From positions 1 to 51,577 of the forward strand of contig LNDB01000016.1 in NCBI GenBank assembly GCA_001515265.1: a DNA stretch of 51,577 nt, in the 5' to 3' direction. The notes below the pieces were generated by a model, which made no database searches, had not been told where the DNA came from, and saw only the letters and a program-made list of their open reading frames with translations. Made by a program: the position numbers and the translations under genes. Numbering within the stretch: position 1 is the stretch's first letter; each line of letters begins with the position of its first letter. Of the stretch, positions 18,787 through 27,297 are shown piece after piece. The stretch comes from Candidatus Dichloromethanomonas elyunquensis (lineage in GTDB: Bacteria; Bacillota; Desulfitobacteriia; Desulfitobacteriales; Syntrophobotulaceae).

Positions 18787-19308
18787 TTAGTCGTGTTTAT
18801 TTGCAGCAGGAGTAAGAATCATAACCATATTCCGACCTTCAACTTTGGGCTCACGTTCCATTACAGCTTCTTGGCCAAGAAGCTCTGCCAAACGGAGACA
18901 TAATAGTCTACCCTGATCAGGATGAGTAATCTCCCTGCCCCTGAACATGATTGTAACTTTCACTTTATCTCCGTCACTCAGAAAACGTTGAGCATTTTTT
19001 GCCTTGGTCAAAAAATCATGGCTTTCAATATTGGGACGCAGTTTGACTTCTTTAATTTCCACAACTTTTTGCTTTTTACGTGCTTCCTTGTCCCGCTTGG
19101 TCTGCTCGTATTTATACTTCCCGTAATCCATCAGCTTGCACACAGGCGGCTTTGCCGTCGGCGCAATTTCAACTAAGTCAAGAGTCTTTTCTAAAGAAAT
19201 ACGCATAGCTTCTTTAAGAGGAACAATCCCGAGTTGTTCTCCTTCTTCACTTACAAGTCGAACCTCCCGAGCCCGGATTTCTTCATTAATCCGTAAATCT
19301 TTGTTAAT
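18787..19308 (-). CDS. infC: Translation initiation factor IF-3, AUU start codon
   Basis: Binds the 30S subunit, prevents premature 50S joining and checks start-codon selection. From the first ATG (19206) the protein would lack its N-domain. Reading back in frame gives INKDLRINEEIRAREVRLVS, the standard IF-3 N-terminus, starting at an ATT codon (19306-19308) six bases after GGAGGTGA. An AUU start is the known, conserved feature of infC that lets IF-3 repress its own translation. The full product is 173 residues: N-domain, linker near 75-85 (KYKYEQTKRDKEARKK) and C-domain. First gene of infC-rpmI-rplT. Confidence 0.95.
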   Translation of the reverse strand: MNKDLRINEEIRAREVRLVSEEGEQLGIVPLKEAMRISLEKTLDLVEIAPTAKPPVCKLMDYGKYKYEQTKRDKEARKKQKVVEIKEVKLRPNIESHDFLTKAKNAQRFLSDGDKVKVTIMFRGREITHPDQGRLLCLRLAELLGQEAVMEREPKVEGRNMVMILTPAANKHD

Positions 19309-19457
19309 AAGGAATCACCTCCAAAAATACTAAAAGACGGGTTCTCCACCCGTCTTCCTCAAAAAACAAAATGAGCATTGCCATAATCCGGAAAAAACTC
19401 ACTTTTACCTCATGAACAATTAGTTATGAGGTGAGAAGCGGATGGCTTCTACTTAGC
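19309..19457 (-). promoter_or_regulatory. L20-type leader upstream of infC
   Basis: About 149 nt separate the inferred start of transcription and the infC AUU codon. The leader ends in a hairpin AAGACGGG/CCCGTCTT (19334-19341, 19349-19356) followed by TTTTAGTATTTTT just before the ribosome site. This matches the Firmicutes L20 leader, in which bL20 binding promotes termination. Upstream imperfect repeats (CACCTCAT / ATGAGGT) supply the alternative fold. Confidence 0.8.
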
Positions 19458-19463
19458 ACAATT

Positions 19464-19492
19464 ATTATATCTATTTATATAAAAATTGTCAA
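19464..19492 (-). promoter_or_regulatory. Consensus sigma-A promoter for infC-rpmI-rplT
   Basis: Minus-strand TTGACA (19487-19492) and TATAAT (19464-19469) with a 17-bp spacer: a perfect match to the housekeeping consensus. The rest of 19493-19763 up to ktrB is AT-rich and holds no gene or recognised riboswitch; a c-di-AMP (ydaO) motif was looked for and not seen. Confidence 0.9.
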
Positions 19493-19763
19493 TATTTTGA
19501 TCCTCTTTCCTACGTTTATAACAAATAATTTTGTCAATTTTACCTAATGCTATTTATATGTCTCTTTATGCACCTTATAATAATTAATAAGCTTTTCCGA
19601 CACATACTCTTAAACTTTGGATGGATAATCCGATATGCAGGATAATCATTTTTTTTTGTGGAATCAAACTGGGATACTCCATCTTGAGAAATAGATACTT
19701 ATCTTTGCTTTATAAAAATTAAAATATATTGCATCTTAAAAATGCCATTAAAAGAAGGTAGCT

Positions 19764-21155
19764 ATGTCAGAAATAAAAATATTACTCAACAGCCAAAAAG
19801 CCAATAGCAGAAGTCTTCTTATGACTAGCAGCATGTCTCCTGCTCGTATTCTGGCAATCGGGTTTGCATTGCTCATATTATTAGGCGGTGCTTTGCTAAG
19901 CCTTCCGATAGCAACTGAAAACTATTCGGGAACCCCGTATTTGGATGCGGTATTTACCGCAACGTCAGCCTTATGTGTAACGGGGCTGGTAGTTGTAGAC
20001 ACTGCCGATCACTATTCATTTTTTGGCGAGATCGTTATTTTATGTCTCATTCAAATTGGTGGTTTAGGTTTTATGTCTTTTGCAACCCTCTTTGCAATCC
20101 TGCTTGGCCGAAAAATCAATTTAAGACAAAGGATTATACTGCAGGAATCCTTTAACCAACTTTCCTTAGAAGGTATCGTACGACTGGTGAAATCCGTTCT
20201 TATCTTCTCCTTTGCTATAGAAGGAATGGGGGCTCTGCTCCTTTTTCTCAGATGGTATCATAAAATGGGAATAAGCAAAGGCGCATATTATGCTATCTTT
20301 CATTCTATCTCTGCCTTCAACAATGCCGGTTTTGATTTGTATGGGGGATTTCGAAGTCTAACAGCTCAAACCAATGATTTGATAGTCAATTTAACTATTA
20401 TGTCTTTAATTATAGCGGGGGGGCTTGGCTTTACTGTCTTGGTTGATATTTATCAAAAAAGAGGCGGAAAACTTAATCTTCACTCCCGTCTAGTCTTACA
20501 AACCACTTTTCTTTTGATTGTCATAAGTTTTATATTTATCCTGTTCAATGAAATGAATAACCAGAAAACGATTGGAGATCTGGATTGGTACACTAAGATC
20601 TTGGCATCTTTGTTCCAGTCCGTTGCTCCTAGGACAGCCGGTTTTAGTACCCTTCAAATAGCGGATTTTAATCCGTCTACACTTTTCTTTATGATTATAC
20701 TGATGTTTATAGGAGCTTCACCGGGGTCAACCGGGGGAGGAATCAAAACTACGACTTTTTTATCCGTTATCCTTTGCATCGTTAGCGTGTTAAAGGGAAA
20801 CGAAAATGTTGTCACTAAAGAAAGAACACTGCCTCACAACACAATCCGTAAATCCTTTGCTATAACAATTTTAGCTTTGATTTGGGTGGTTACCGTTATT
20901 ATAGTCCTCTTGCGAACTGAAACGACAGGTTTACTTTCAATCTTATTTGAAATCGTTTCAGCTTTCGGCACCGTAGGGCTCACAATGGGATTAACACCAT
21001 CCTTAAGCGTAATCGGAAAAATATTTATTATTTTAACCATGTACTTTGGAAGAGTCGGATTAGTAACTGTTGCCTTAGCGATTTCCCTCAAGAATAAAAA
21101 ACACACCCCAATGTCTCATATTAAGTATCCAGAAGATAAAATTATCATTGGTTAG
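19764..21155 (+). CDS. ktrB: Potassium uptake channel subunit KtrB/TrkH
   Basis: Membrane subunit of the Ktr K+ (Na+-coupled) uptake system. The 463-residue protein is highly hydrophobic with the four-fold membrane-pore-membrane pattern of the TrkH/KtrB superfamily. Filter-like segments are ATSALCVTGLVVVDT near residues 67-81, FHSISAFNNAGFDL near 184-197, VAPRTAGFSTL near 290-300 and SAFGTVGLTMGLT near 402-414. ATG 19764 follows GAAGGTAGCT. It overlaps the leader of ktrA closely (13 bp between stop and next ATG), forming a two-gene unit. Confidence 0.93.
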   Translation: MSEIKILLNSQKANSRSLLMTSSMSPARILAIGFALLILLGGALLSLPIATENYSGTPYLDAVFTATSALCVTGLVVVDTADHYSFFGEIVILCLIQIGGLGFMSFATLFAILLGRKINLRQRIILQESFNQLSLEGIVRLVKSVLIFSFAIEGMGALLLFLRWYHKMGISKGAYYAIFHSISAFNNAGFDLYGGFRSLTAQTNDLIVNLTIMSLIIAGGLGFTVLVDIYQKRGGKLNLHSRLVLQTTFLLIVISFIFILFNEMNNQKTIGDLDWYTKILASLFQSVAPRTAGFSTLQIADFNPSTLFFMIILMFIGASPGSTGGGIKTTTFLSVILCIVSVLKGNENVVTKERTLPHNTIRKSFAITILALIWVVTVIIVLLRTETTGLLSILFEIVSAFGTVGLTMGLTPSLSVIGKIFIILTMYFGRVGLVTVALAISLKNKKHTPMSHIKYPEDKIIIG

Positions 21156-21168
21156 GAGGCACCATTTT

Positions 21169-21822
21169 ATGAAAAACAGGCAATTTGCCGTAATCGGATT
21201 AGGAAGATTCGGCTCGAGTGTGGCTGTGACCTTAAGTTCTTTAGGTTATGATGTCTTGGCAATAGACAGCTCTGAACAGCAGGTTCAGGCTATCGCTAAT
21301 GAAGTTACGCACGCTGTTCAAGTGGATGCTCTGGATGAGAATGCGCTGAAAGCGTTAGGAATAAGGAACTTCGATGTCGTCATTGTGGCAATGGGAGATG
21401 ATATTCAAGCCAATATCCTGGTTACCGTTATCCTTAAAGAAATTGGCGTAAAATATGTTATTTCCAAGGCGAAAAATAGTATGCACGGAAAAGTATTAGC
21501 AAAAGTAGGAGCCGACAAAGTAGTCTATCCTGAAAAAGATATGGGGATTAGAATAGCTTATCATCTTGTCAGCGAGAACATCCTTGACTTCATTGAGCTC
21601 TCCCCGGATTACAGTATTATCGAGGTAGTTACTCCCCCGGAATTTGCAGGAAAATCAATCGGGAACCTGAATCTGCGCGCGAAATATGGGATAAGTGTAC
21701 TGGCAATTAAAAAGAAAGATGAAATTGTTGCCGATCCGGGCGCGGACTCCATTATTGACGAAAAGGATATTCTGGTATTTGTAGGAAAGAACACGTCTCT
21801 CAGTTATTTTCCCCATAAATAG
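21169..21822 (+). CDS. ktrA: Potassium uptake regulatory subunit KtrA
   Basis: Cytoplasmic gating ring for KtrB. The 217-residue protein has an RCK-N Rossmann domain starting FAVIGLGRFGSSVAV (GxGxxG near residues 10-15) and an RCK-C domain from about residue 135, the part that in homologues binds c-di-AMP. An in-frame ATG at 21148 overlaps the ktrB stop; ATG 21169 preceded by GGAGG 11 bases upstream fits the family start better. Convergent with the BMP lipoprotein gene only 6 bp away, with no obvious terminator between. Confidence 0.92.
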   Translation: MKNRQFAVIGLGRFGSSVAVTLSSLGYDVLAIDSSEQQVQAIANEVTHAVQVDALDENALKALGIRNFDVVIVAMGDDIQANILVTVILKEIGVKYVISKAKNSMHGKVLAKVGADKVVYPEKDMGIRIAYHLVSENILDFIELSPDYSIIEVVTPPEFAGKSIGNLNLRAKYGISVLAIKKKDEIVADPGADSIIDEKDILVFVGKNTSLSYFPHK

Positions 21823-21828
21823 GACCCT

Positions 21829-22899
21829 TTAATTATCCAGATACTCAAAATACGTGTTTTCATCCGCAGGAACTTTTATTTTCCCCGAAATGATATTCTC
21901 CTGATATTGAATTATCTTTTCATAGAGTTCATCCGAGACCATATTTTTAGTCGTTTCGCCTAACCCCACACCTTCTTCTGCCAGTCCATAAATATTGTTC
22001 TTCCCTAAAACCAGTTGTTTGTCCTTAAATTTTTTAATGATATCCAACAACACTTTATCATTGTACTTAATTACGGATGTCATTACCCTCTTGGGTGCAA
22101 GGTAATTCTGATCGAGATCGGATCCTATGGCATATTTCCCGTACTGGTTCATGACTTTAATGATGCTGTTCCCTGCCGTTCCGGCTACATTAAATACCAC
22201 ATCAGCCTGGGAATTGATCATTCGCACAGCTATCTTCTCAACTCTGGCTTTATCAGTAAATGTTCCCGCTAGCCCTTTAAGCAGTTCACTGCTGGAATCA
22301 ACAGTCCTTAGTCCGGATTTAAACCCATAAAAATATCTTTGTGAAGCCTCACTATTGTCTCCTGAGATGAACCCAACAACTTTGGACTTTGTCATTTTTC
22401 CTGTTAAAATACCCGCTAAAAAAGCGGCTTCTTCTATTTTATACGATACCCCCAAGACATTGGCCGGGATAGGACTGTCCAAACTGCCATCCAGACAGAT
22501 ATATGTAATTTTAGGGTTCTTTTTGGCAGCATCTGCCACTGCGGATACGGCATTTTGCCCCAAGGTAACAATCATTTCACAATTATCTTCGCTCAGTTCC
22601 GTAAGTCTTGAAGGATAATCTTTATCACTTTTAATTTTTACGTACCCGATACCGGCTTGGAGCTCACGCTGTGCTTCTTGCATCCCGTCCCAGGCTTTTT
22701 GATAATAGGGATCCGTGACTCCTCCTTCTCCGGTTATCAGCCCGATTCTAGGAATATTGGAACCAAAATCCCCGGTCGGGGTCTGCCCGGTAATCCTCTC
22801 CACTACACTACACCCGGCAAGCATATTTACTATTAATACAACGGCGGCAGACAAAGCAACGATATCTTTGAAGAAATCTTTTTTGTTTTTCTTGGACAT
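21829..22899 (-). CDS. BMP/PnrA-family substrate-binding lipoprotein
   Basis: Extracytoplasmic binding protein of the basic membrane protein family, which usually delivers purine nucleosides or similar ligands to an ABC transporter. The 356-residue precursor has a basic N-terminus, a hydrophobic segment and lipobox LAGC near residues 27-30. The PnrA-like two-lobed fold follows (GLITGEGGVTDPYYQKAWDG; VVGFISGDNS; GSDLDQNYLAPKRVMTS). No ATPase or permease genes adjoin it, so it may serve a transporter encoded elsewhere or act in sensing. Confidence 0.85.
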   Translation of the reverse strand: MSKKNKKDFFKDIVALSAAVVLIVNMLAGCSVVERITGQTPTGDFGSNIPRIGLITGEGGVTDPYYQKAWDGMQEAQRELQAGIGYVKIKSDKDYPSRLTELSEDNCEMIVTLGQNAVSAVADAAKKNPKITYICLDGSLDSPIPANVLGVSYKIEEAAFLAGILTGKMTKSKVVGFISGDNSEASQRYFYGFKSGLRTVDSSSELLKGLAGTFTDKARVEKIAVRMINSQADVVFNVAGTAGNSIIKVMNQYGKYAIGSDLDQNYLAPKRVMTSVIKYNDKVLLDIIKKFKDKQLVLGKNNIYGLAEEGVGLGETTKNMVSDELYEKIIQYQENIISGKIKVPADENTYFEYLDN

Positions 22900-22934
22900 C
22901 TCTTACTCCTGTTCCCGGAAACTTTATGGTTCTT

Positions 22935-23897
22935 CTACTCTTGACTTTCACGTTTATATATTTTTCTATTGTTCAATGCCCATAATTTATCTGTGAATTC
23001 CCCGTTCTGGACTTCGCTAAGTGCTTTTTGCATGTCAAACATCCTTGCATCAAGAATATCCAAATAATGCAGGAGCTCTGCTTCCGGTATCATAGGTCTT
23101 TTGGGGCTGCCGAATTCCGGTTCATAATGGTGAGATAAAATCATATGCTCTAAAAGAATGCTTGTTTCAACATCCAGACCAATGCTGCGGGAAGCTTTTT
23201 CAATTCTTTTGATTCCTTGAACAATATGGCCTAGAAGTTGTCCTTCCACCGTATATTCTGAAGCCAATCCCAATTGGTTTGCATTAATTTCATCGGTTTT
23301 GGCAATATCGTGAAGAATGATTCCGGCAAAAACCAGATCCTTATCTAAAAAAGAATATACTTCCAAGAGCCTCTCGCCAGCTTGAAGCATGGTTAGGGTA
23401 TGATATAAAAGTCCTGAACGCAAAGCGTGATGATTCATCACGGCAGCCGGGCAGGTCAATAATCGTTCTCCCGATTCAGCAATAATCAATTGGACCAATT
23501 CCCGTATCTTTTTGTTACCAATCTTTATCGTATATTCATACAGTTCTGCATACATTTCTTCAGGTTCGCGAGGCGCTACAGGGATAAATTCTTTAATATT
23601 CACCCCATCTTCTTCAAGAACCGGCCGGATCTTATCTATTTTGATTTGTTTTTTACCCTGCCATTCAACGACACTTCCCTTAACCTTAACAAGTATGTTG
23701 CTTACATATCGGATTTCATCTTCCGGCGTACAATCCCACATCCGGGCTGCAATTTCCCCGGTTGAATCACCTAATAAGATATCTAAATATTTATTTCCTC
23801 CGCCTGTTGCCTTAGCTTCAACTTTTCGGATTAGAAAAAATGCCGTGAAAGTTTCGCTAATTTTAAATTCACTCAGCTTTCTTTTACACATCTTCAT
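22935..23897 (-). CDS. yhaM: 3'-5' exoribonuclease YhaM family
   Basis: The 320-residue protein has an N-terminal OB-fold (FLIRKVEAKATGGGNKYLDILLGDSTGEIAARMW) and a C-terminal HD phosphohydrolase domain: LLYHTLTML, then GIILHDIAKTDEI near residue 195 and HMILSHHYEPEFGSPKRP near 250. This architecture and length match Bacillus YhaM, a Mn-dependent exonuclease acting on RNA and single-stranded DNA. It lies 35 bp before the lipoprotein gene on the same strand; thrS is upstream after a terminator. Confidence 0.9.
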   Translation of the reverse strand: MKMCKRKLSEFKISETFTAFFLIRKVEAKATGGGNKYLDILLGDSTGEIAARMWDCTPEDEIRYVSNILVKVKGSVVEWQGKKQIKIDKIRPVLEEDGVNIKEFIPVAPREPEEMYAELYEYTIKIGNKKIRELVQLIIAESGERLLTCPAAVMNHHALRSGLLYHTLTMLQAGERLLEVYSFLDKDLVFAGIILHDIAKTDEINANQLGLASEYTVEGQLLGHIVQGIKRIEKASRSIGLDVETSILLEHMILSHHYEPEFGSPKRPMIPEAELLHYLDILDARMFDMQKALSEVQNGEFTDKLWALNNRKIYKRESQE

Positions 23898-24010
23898 CCC
23901 TGCCTATTCAACCATTAAGATTCAGCGCTATCAGGATCTATTTATCTATGATTCTCCTTTATTTTACATGAAGTAATTTTAAATAAAAAGATGGACTTTA
24001 GTGCATTTGG

Positions 24011-24038
24011 AAAAATGAGGTCCGCCGGTGCGAACCCC
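24011..24038 (-). terminator. Terminator of thrS
   Basis: Minus-strand arms GGGGTTCGC (24030-24038) and GCGGACCTC (24017-24025) pair over 9 bp with two G-U pairs, followed by ATTTTT. It starts six bases after the thrS stop codon. Confidence 0.85.
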
Positions 24039-24043
24039 ATTAT

Positions 24044-25963
24044 TTACCCCTCAAAGATCACTTTTTTACTTTTTATTTCTTCTTGCATCAGATCAATAAA
24101 ATCCTGAAGCTTAAGTGTATTGGTATTTTGCTGACCGTAACGCCGAACTGCCACAGTTCCTTCCTCAGCTTCCTTATCACCCACAACAAGGGCGAAGGGA
24201 ATCTTTTCTGTTTGAACTTCCCTAATCTTATAATTGATTTTTTCCCGGCGGTCATCTGTCTCGATCCGTATATCCTGCTCTTTCAGTAAGGTTTGAACTT
24301 TCCCTGCATACGCGTTATGTCTGTCACTAATAGGTAAAATCCGCACCTGAACCGGGGCCAGCCATAATGGGAATGCTCCGGCATAATGTTCTGTAAGCAG
24401 TGCGATAAATCTTTCAATACTGCCATATACCACCCTGTGAATCATAACGGGACGATGTTTTTCTCCGTCTTCTCCAACGTAAGTCAAATCGAATTTTTCC
24501 GGCATCTGGAAGTCCAATTGGATTGTGCCGCACTGCCAGGTCCGGCCAAGACAGTCTTTCAGATGAAAATCAATTTTCGGACCATAAAAGGCACCGTCAC
24601 CGGAATTAATTTTATAATCCATCCCTTTCGCGTCCAACGCCTCCTTGAGAGCATTGGTGGCCATTTCCCAATCAGCATCTGATCCCATGGATTTTTCGGG
24701 ACGGGTTGACAGTTCCACATGATACTCAAAACCAAAAACGTGATAGAAATAATCCACAAGGTTGATTACTCCGATGATTTCCTCCTTGATTTGGGAAGGA
24801 AGCATAAAAATGTGGGCATCGTCCTGGGTAAAATTACGTACCCGGAGCAGACCGTGCAACGCTCCGGAAAGCTCATGCCTATGGACCAATCCTAACTCAC
24901 CGCAGCGGATAGGAAGATCACGGTAGCTCCTTAATTTTGTCCTGTACATAATCATACCGCCAGGACAGTTCATGGGTTTCACACAATACCGCTGATCATC
25001 TATTACAGTAAAATACATGTTTTCTTTATAGTGATCCCAGTGTCCGGATTGTTCCCAAAGCCCCTGGTTAAGGATGATAGGAGTTTTGATCTCAACATAA
25101 CCTCTCTTTTGATGTTCCTTTCTCCAGAAATCTTCGAGTGTATTTCTAAGAACCATACCCTTGGGATGGAAGAAAGGAAATCCCGGTCCTTCATCGTGGA
25201 GGCTGAACAGATCAAGGTCCAGGCCAAGCTTTCTGTGATCCCTTCTTTTTGCTTCTTCCAGTTTGAATATATAGTCTTCCAGATCAGAAGATTTTGCAAA
25301 GGCCAAACCGTAAATTCTTTGCAGCATTTTATTTTTCTCACTGCCCCGCCAGTAGGCCCCTGCAATACTTTGAAGTTTAAATGCCTTGATAAATTTTGTC
25401 GAAGGAACATGAGGCCCAGCGCAGAGATCCGTGAAATCTCCCTGAGTATACATAGAGATCCTCGCATCTTCAGGCAGGTCGTTAATCAATTCCACTTTGT
25501 ATTTTTCCTGTTTGTTTTGGAAATACGCTAAGGCATCTTTCCTGGAAATCTCTTGGTATTGAAAAGGATATTCTTGTTTGGAGAGTCTTTTCATTTCACT
25601 TTCGATTTTTTCCAGGTCTTCAGGTATAAAGGTGTGTCCGGAATCAAAGTCATAGTAAAATCCATTGGCAATTGCGGGCCCGATACCCAGAATCGTACCT
25701 GGGAAAAGGTTCTTGACAGCCTGAGCGAGAAGGTGTGAAGCGGAATGCCGCATCACTTCCAAGCCTTCTTCGTTGTCCAAAGTGAGAATCTCTACACTGG
25801 CATCTTCTGTTAGAGAGTAGGAAAGATCTTTAACCTTTCCGTTGACCTTAGCTGCAATTGCTGCCCTTGCCAAGCCCTGGGAAATAGAAGCCGCCAATTC
25901 CGAGATAGTCGTCCCAGGCGCGGCTTCTCTAACTGAGCCGTCTTTCAGTGTCACTTTAATCAT
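24044..25963 (-). CDS. thrS: Threonyl-tRNA synthetase
   Basis: Class II synthetase charging tRNA-Thr. The 639-residue protein has all expected domains. They are an N-terminal TGS domain (MIKVTLKDGSVREAAPGTT), the zinc-binding editing domain (MRHSASHLLAQAVKNLFPG near 72-90), the catalytic core (CVKPMNCPGGMIMYRTKLRSYRDLPIR near 332-358, motif 3 near 505-530) and the HGTP anticodon-binding domain from about 540. Normal length. It is expressed from a Thr-specific T-box leader, and the gene upstream is ytxC, the Bacillus-like order. Confidence 0.97.
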   Translation of the reverse strand: MIKVTLKDGSVREAAPGTTISELAASISQGLARAAIAAKVNGKVKDLSYSLTEDASVEILTLDNEEGLEVMRHSASHLLAQAVKNLFPGTILGIGPAIANGFYYDFDSGHTFIPEDLEKIESEMKRLSKQEYPFQYQEISRKDALAYFQNKQEKYKVELINDLPEDARISMYTQGDFTDLCAGPHVPSTKFIKAFKLQSIAGAYWRGSEKNKMLQRIYGLAFAKSSDLEDYIFKLEEAKRRDHRKLGLDLDLFSLHDEGPGFPFFHPKGMVLRNTLEDFWRKEHQKRGYVEIKTPIILNQGLWEQSGHWDHYKENMYFTVIDDQRYCVKPMNCPGGMIMYRTKLRSYRDLPIRCGELGLVHRHELSGALHGLLRVRNFTQDDAHIFMLPSQIKEEIIGVINLVDYFYHVFGFEYHVELSTRPEKSMGSDADWEMATNALKEALDAKGMDYKINSGDGAFYGPKIDFHLKDCLGRTWQCGTIQLDFQMPEKFDLTYVGEDGEKHRPVMIHRVVYGSIERFIALLTEHYAGAFPLWLAPVQVRILPISDRHNAYAGKVQTLLKEQDIRIETDDRREKINYKIREVQTEKIPFALVVGDKEAEEGTVAVRRYGQQNTNTLKLQDFIDLMQEEIKSKKVIFEG

Positions 25964-25999
25964 TCGGTTTTCACCCCTAGAATAATTATTATTATATTA

Positions 26000-26265
26000 A
26001 AATAAAAAACCCCCCTACCCATATGGGACGAGGAAATTTCGTGGTTCCACCCAAATTTGAGAATGGATCATTTCTTTACATCAATCCAGTCTCCTTATCA
26101 TCCTTAACGCGGATAGACGGCCAGCTTACTTAGTTTCAGCGAAGCACTCCAGGGTGGTCTTCTTCTGAACGTTAATAAAAATGCTTTCAGCCCAGGCATT
26201 TCTCTCTGAATAGTTTTGTTCAGAATACTGTCCCAATCAACGTTTTAACATCTATAGCGATCATT
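26000..26265 (-). promoter_or_regulatory. T-box leader (tRNA-Thr specific) upstream of thrS
   Basis: Minus-strand T-box sequence GGGTGGAACCACG at 26040-26052 is a slight variant of the consensus GGGTGGNACCGCG. The terminator is formed by CCTCGTCCCAT / ATGGGTAGGGG (26012-26033) followed by TTTTTTATTTT. Stem I starts with TTGGGACAGTA near 26226-26240, including the AGTA loop motif. On its 3' side GAAGACCACCC places ACC (threonine) followed by A as the specifier codon. Confidence 0.9.
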
Positions 26266-26270
26266 AATAG

Positions 26271-26297
26271 ATTATACCACTTATAAGAAGTTGTCAA
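26271..26297 (-). promoter_or_regulatory. Promoter of the thrS leader
   Basis: Minus-strand TATAAT (26271-26276) with an upstream TGG extended -10, and TTGACA (26292-26297) at a short 15-bp spacing. The -35 hexamer overlaps the ytxC stop codon. Confidence 0.65.
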
Positions 26298-27205
26298 TTC
26301 TTCTCCCTGCACATAGAACAACCCTGACAAAAACTGATCCTGTCCTCAAAAACTTCGCTGATCATTTGAATCATCTCGCGGCAGCATTCAGAAACCATAT
26401 GAATTATTATACGCCTTGGGGTGAATTTCAAGATAGCACTGATTAAAAAATCATCATATAGTTCAAAATGATTTTTTCGGTCGTTTGCAACTGCCTCTCG
26501 TGTTGATTCTTGTAAAAATGAGCGATTTTCTTCTAAGCACTCTTCGCTGATATTTCTGCCCCTATCATCAAAAAATTGTATTTCACCCTTTTTTTCGATC
26601 ACAAGATGTATCGTTTTATAAATGCTATGCTGAGAATCTAAGAAGCGTTTTAAGAGACGCACAAAACCTTCATGCTCCTGTTCCAAAGCGTATTCATTGA
26701 CTGCCCGGGCAATGTGTTTCCTGAGTTCCCTCTTATATTGTTCCGCCCTGAAATTCATAAACCCCTCTATATCAAACCTTTTATGGGAATCTAAGAATTC
26801 CAATATGGATTTAATAAGGACATGCTTTCTTGTCTCCGGCAAATAAGTTTTTTCTTCGCAATTTAAGCTTTTCCAAGCATTACTGAGAATCTCTTCAATA
26901 TCGTTTTGATTCATATTATATTCTTTTCTCAGAATTTTTTTAATGAAATGCCCTTCCCACCCCTGAAAAATGATTTCTGCCAGAGAACGGGCAAAATAAT
27001 AATTGTATATCCTTACCGTTAACCTGTTCTGATCCTGTTTTCCCCTTAAATTGGAGTAAGCACACCGCACAAGATATGTCGCACTATTTTTTATCTCACT
27101 AAATTCGATAGGGAGCCCTTCTTTGTTGCGCAGGTCACTAAGCTTTTCAAAAAGGTCTTCTTTATAATTGGCCGTGCCTACCTCAACATAGTATTGTTCC
27201 AACAA
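26294..27205 (-). CDS. ytxC: YtxC-like sporulation-associated protein
   Basis: A 303-residue soluble protein resembling Bacillus YtxC, a conserved protein of unknown mechanism found in spore-formers and listed as sporulation-related. Visible features are RLTVRIYNYYFARSLAEII near 85-103, FMNFRAEQYKRELRKHIARAVNEY near 155-178 and a C-terminal FTPRRIIIHMVS followed by cysteine-rich FCQGCSMCREKN. The start is TTG 27205 after GGGGAGGG. Position immediately upstream of thrS matches Bacillus. Its ribosome site lies in a perfect inverted repeat. Confidence 0.75.
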   Translation of the reverse strand: MLEQYYVEVGTANYKEDLFEKLSDLRNKEGLPIEFSEIKNSATYLVRCAYSNLRGKQDQNRLTVRIYNYYFARSLAEIIFQGWEGHFIKKILRKEYNMNQNDIEEILSNAWKSLNCEEKTYLPETRKHVLIKSILEFLDSHKRFDIEGFMNFRAEQYKRELRKHIARAVNEYALEQEHEGFVRLLKRFLDSQHSIYKTIHLVIEKKGEIQFFDDRGRNISEECLEENRSFLQESTREAVANDRKNHFELYDDFLISAILKFTPRRIIIHMVSECCREMIQMISEVFEDRISFCQGCSMCREKN

Positions 27206-27214
27206 AATAATCCC

Positions 27215-27259
27215 TCCCCGGAAATATATATGCTTCCTCTTACCTAATATTTCCGGGGA
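27215..27259 (-). repeat. Perfect 13-bp inverted repeat covering the ytxC ribosome-binding site
   Basis: TCCCCGGAAATAT at 27215-27227 and its exact complement at 27247-27259, with 19 bases between. On the minus strand the 3' arm contains CCGGGGA and runs straight into the GGG of the ytxC Shine-Dalgarno sequence, so folding would hide it. It may also act as terminator of the gene at 27298, though the bases that follow are only partly T-rich. Confidence 0.85.
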
Positions 27260-27297
27260 AGGATTCTCTCATTCTTTTTTATTTAAGATTCTTAATA

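Noticed and set aside
19493-19763. c-di-AMP (ydaO) riboswitch upstream of ktrB
   Set aside because: Conserved ydaO core sequences are not visible in this AT-rich region.
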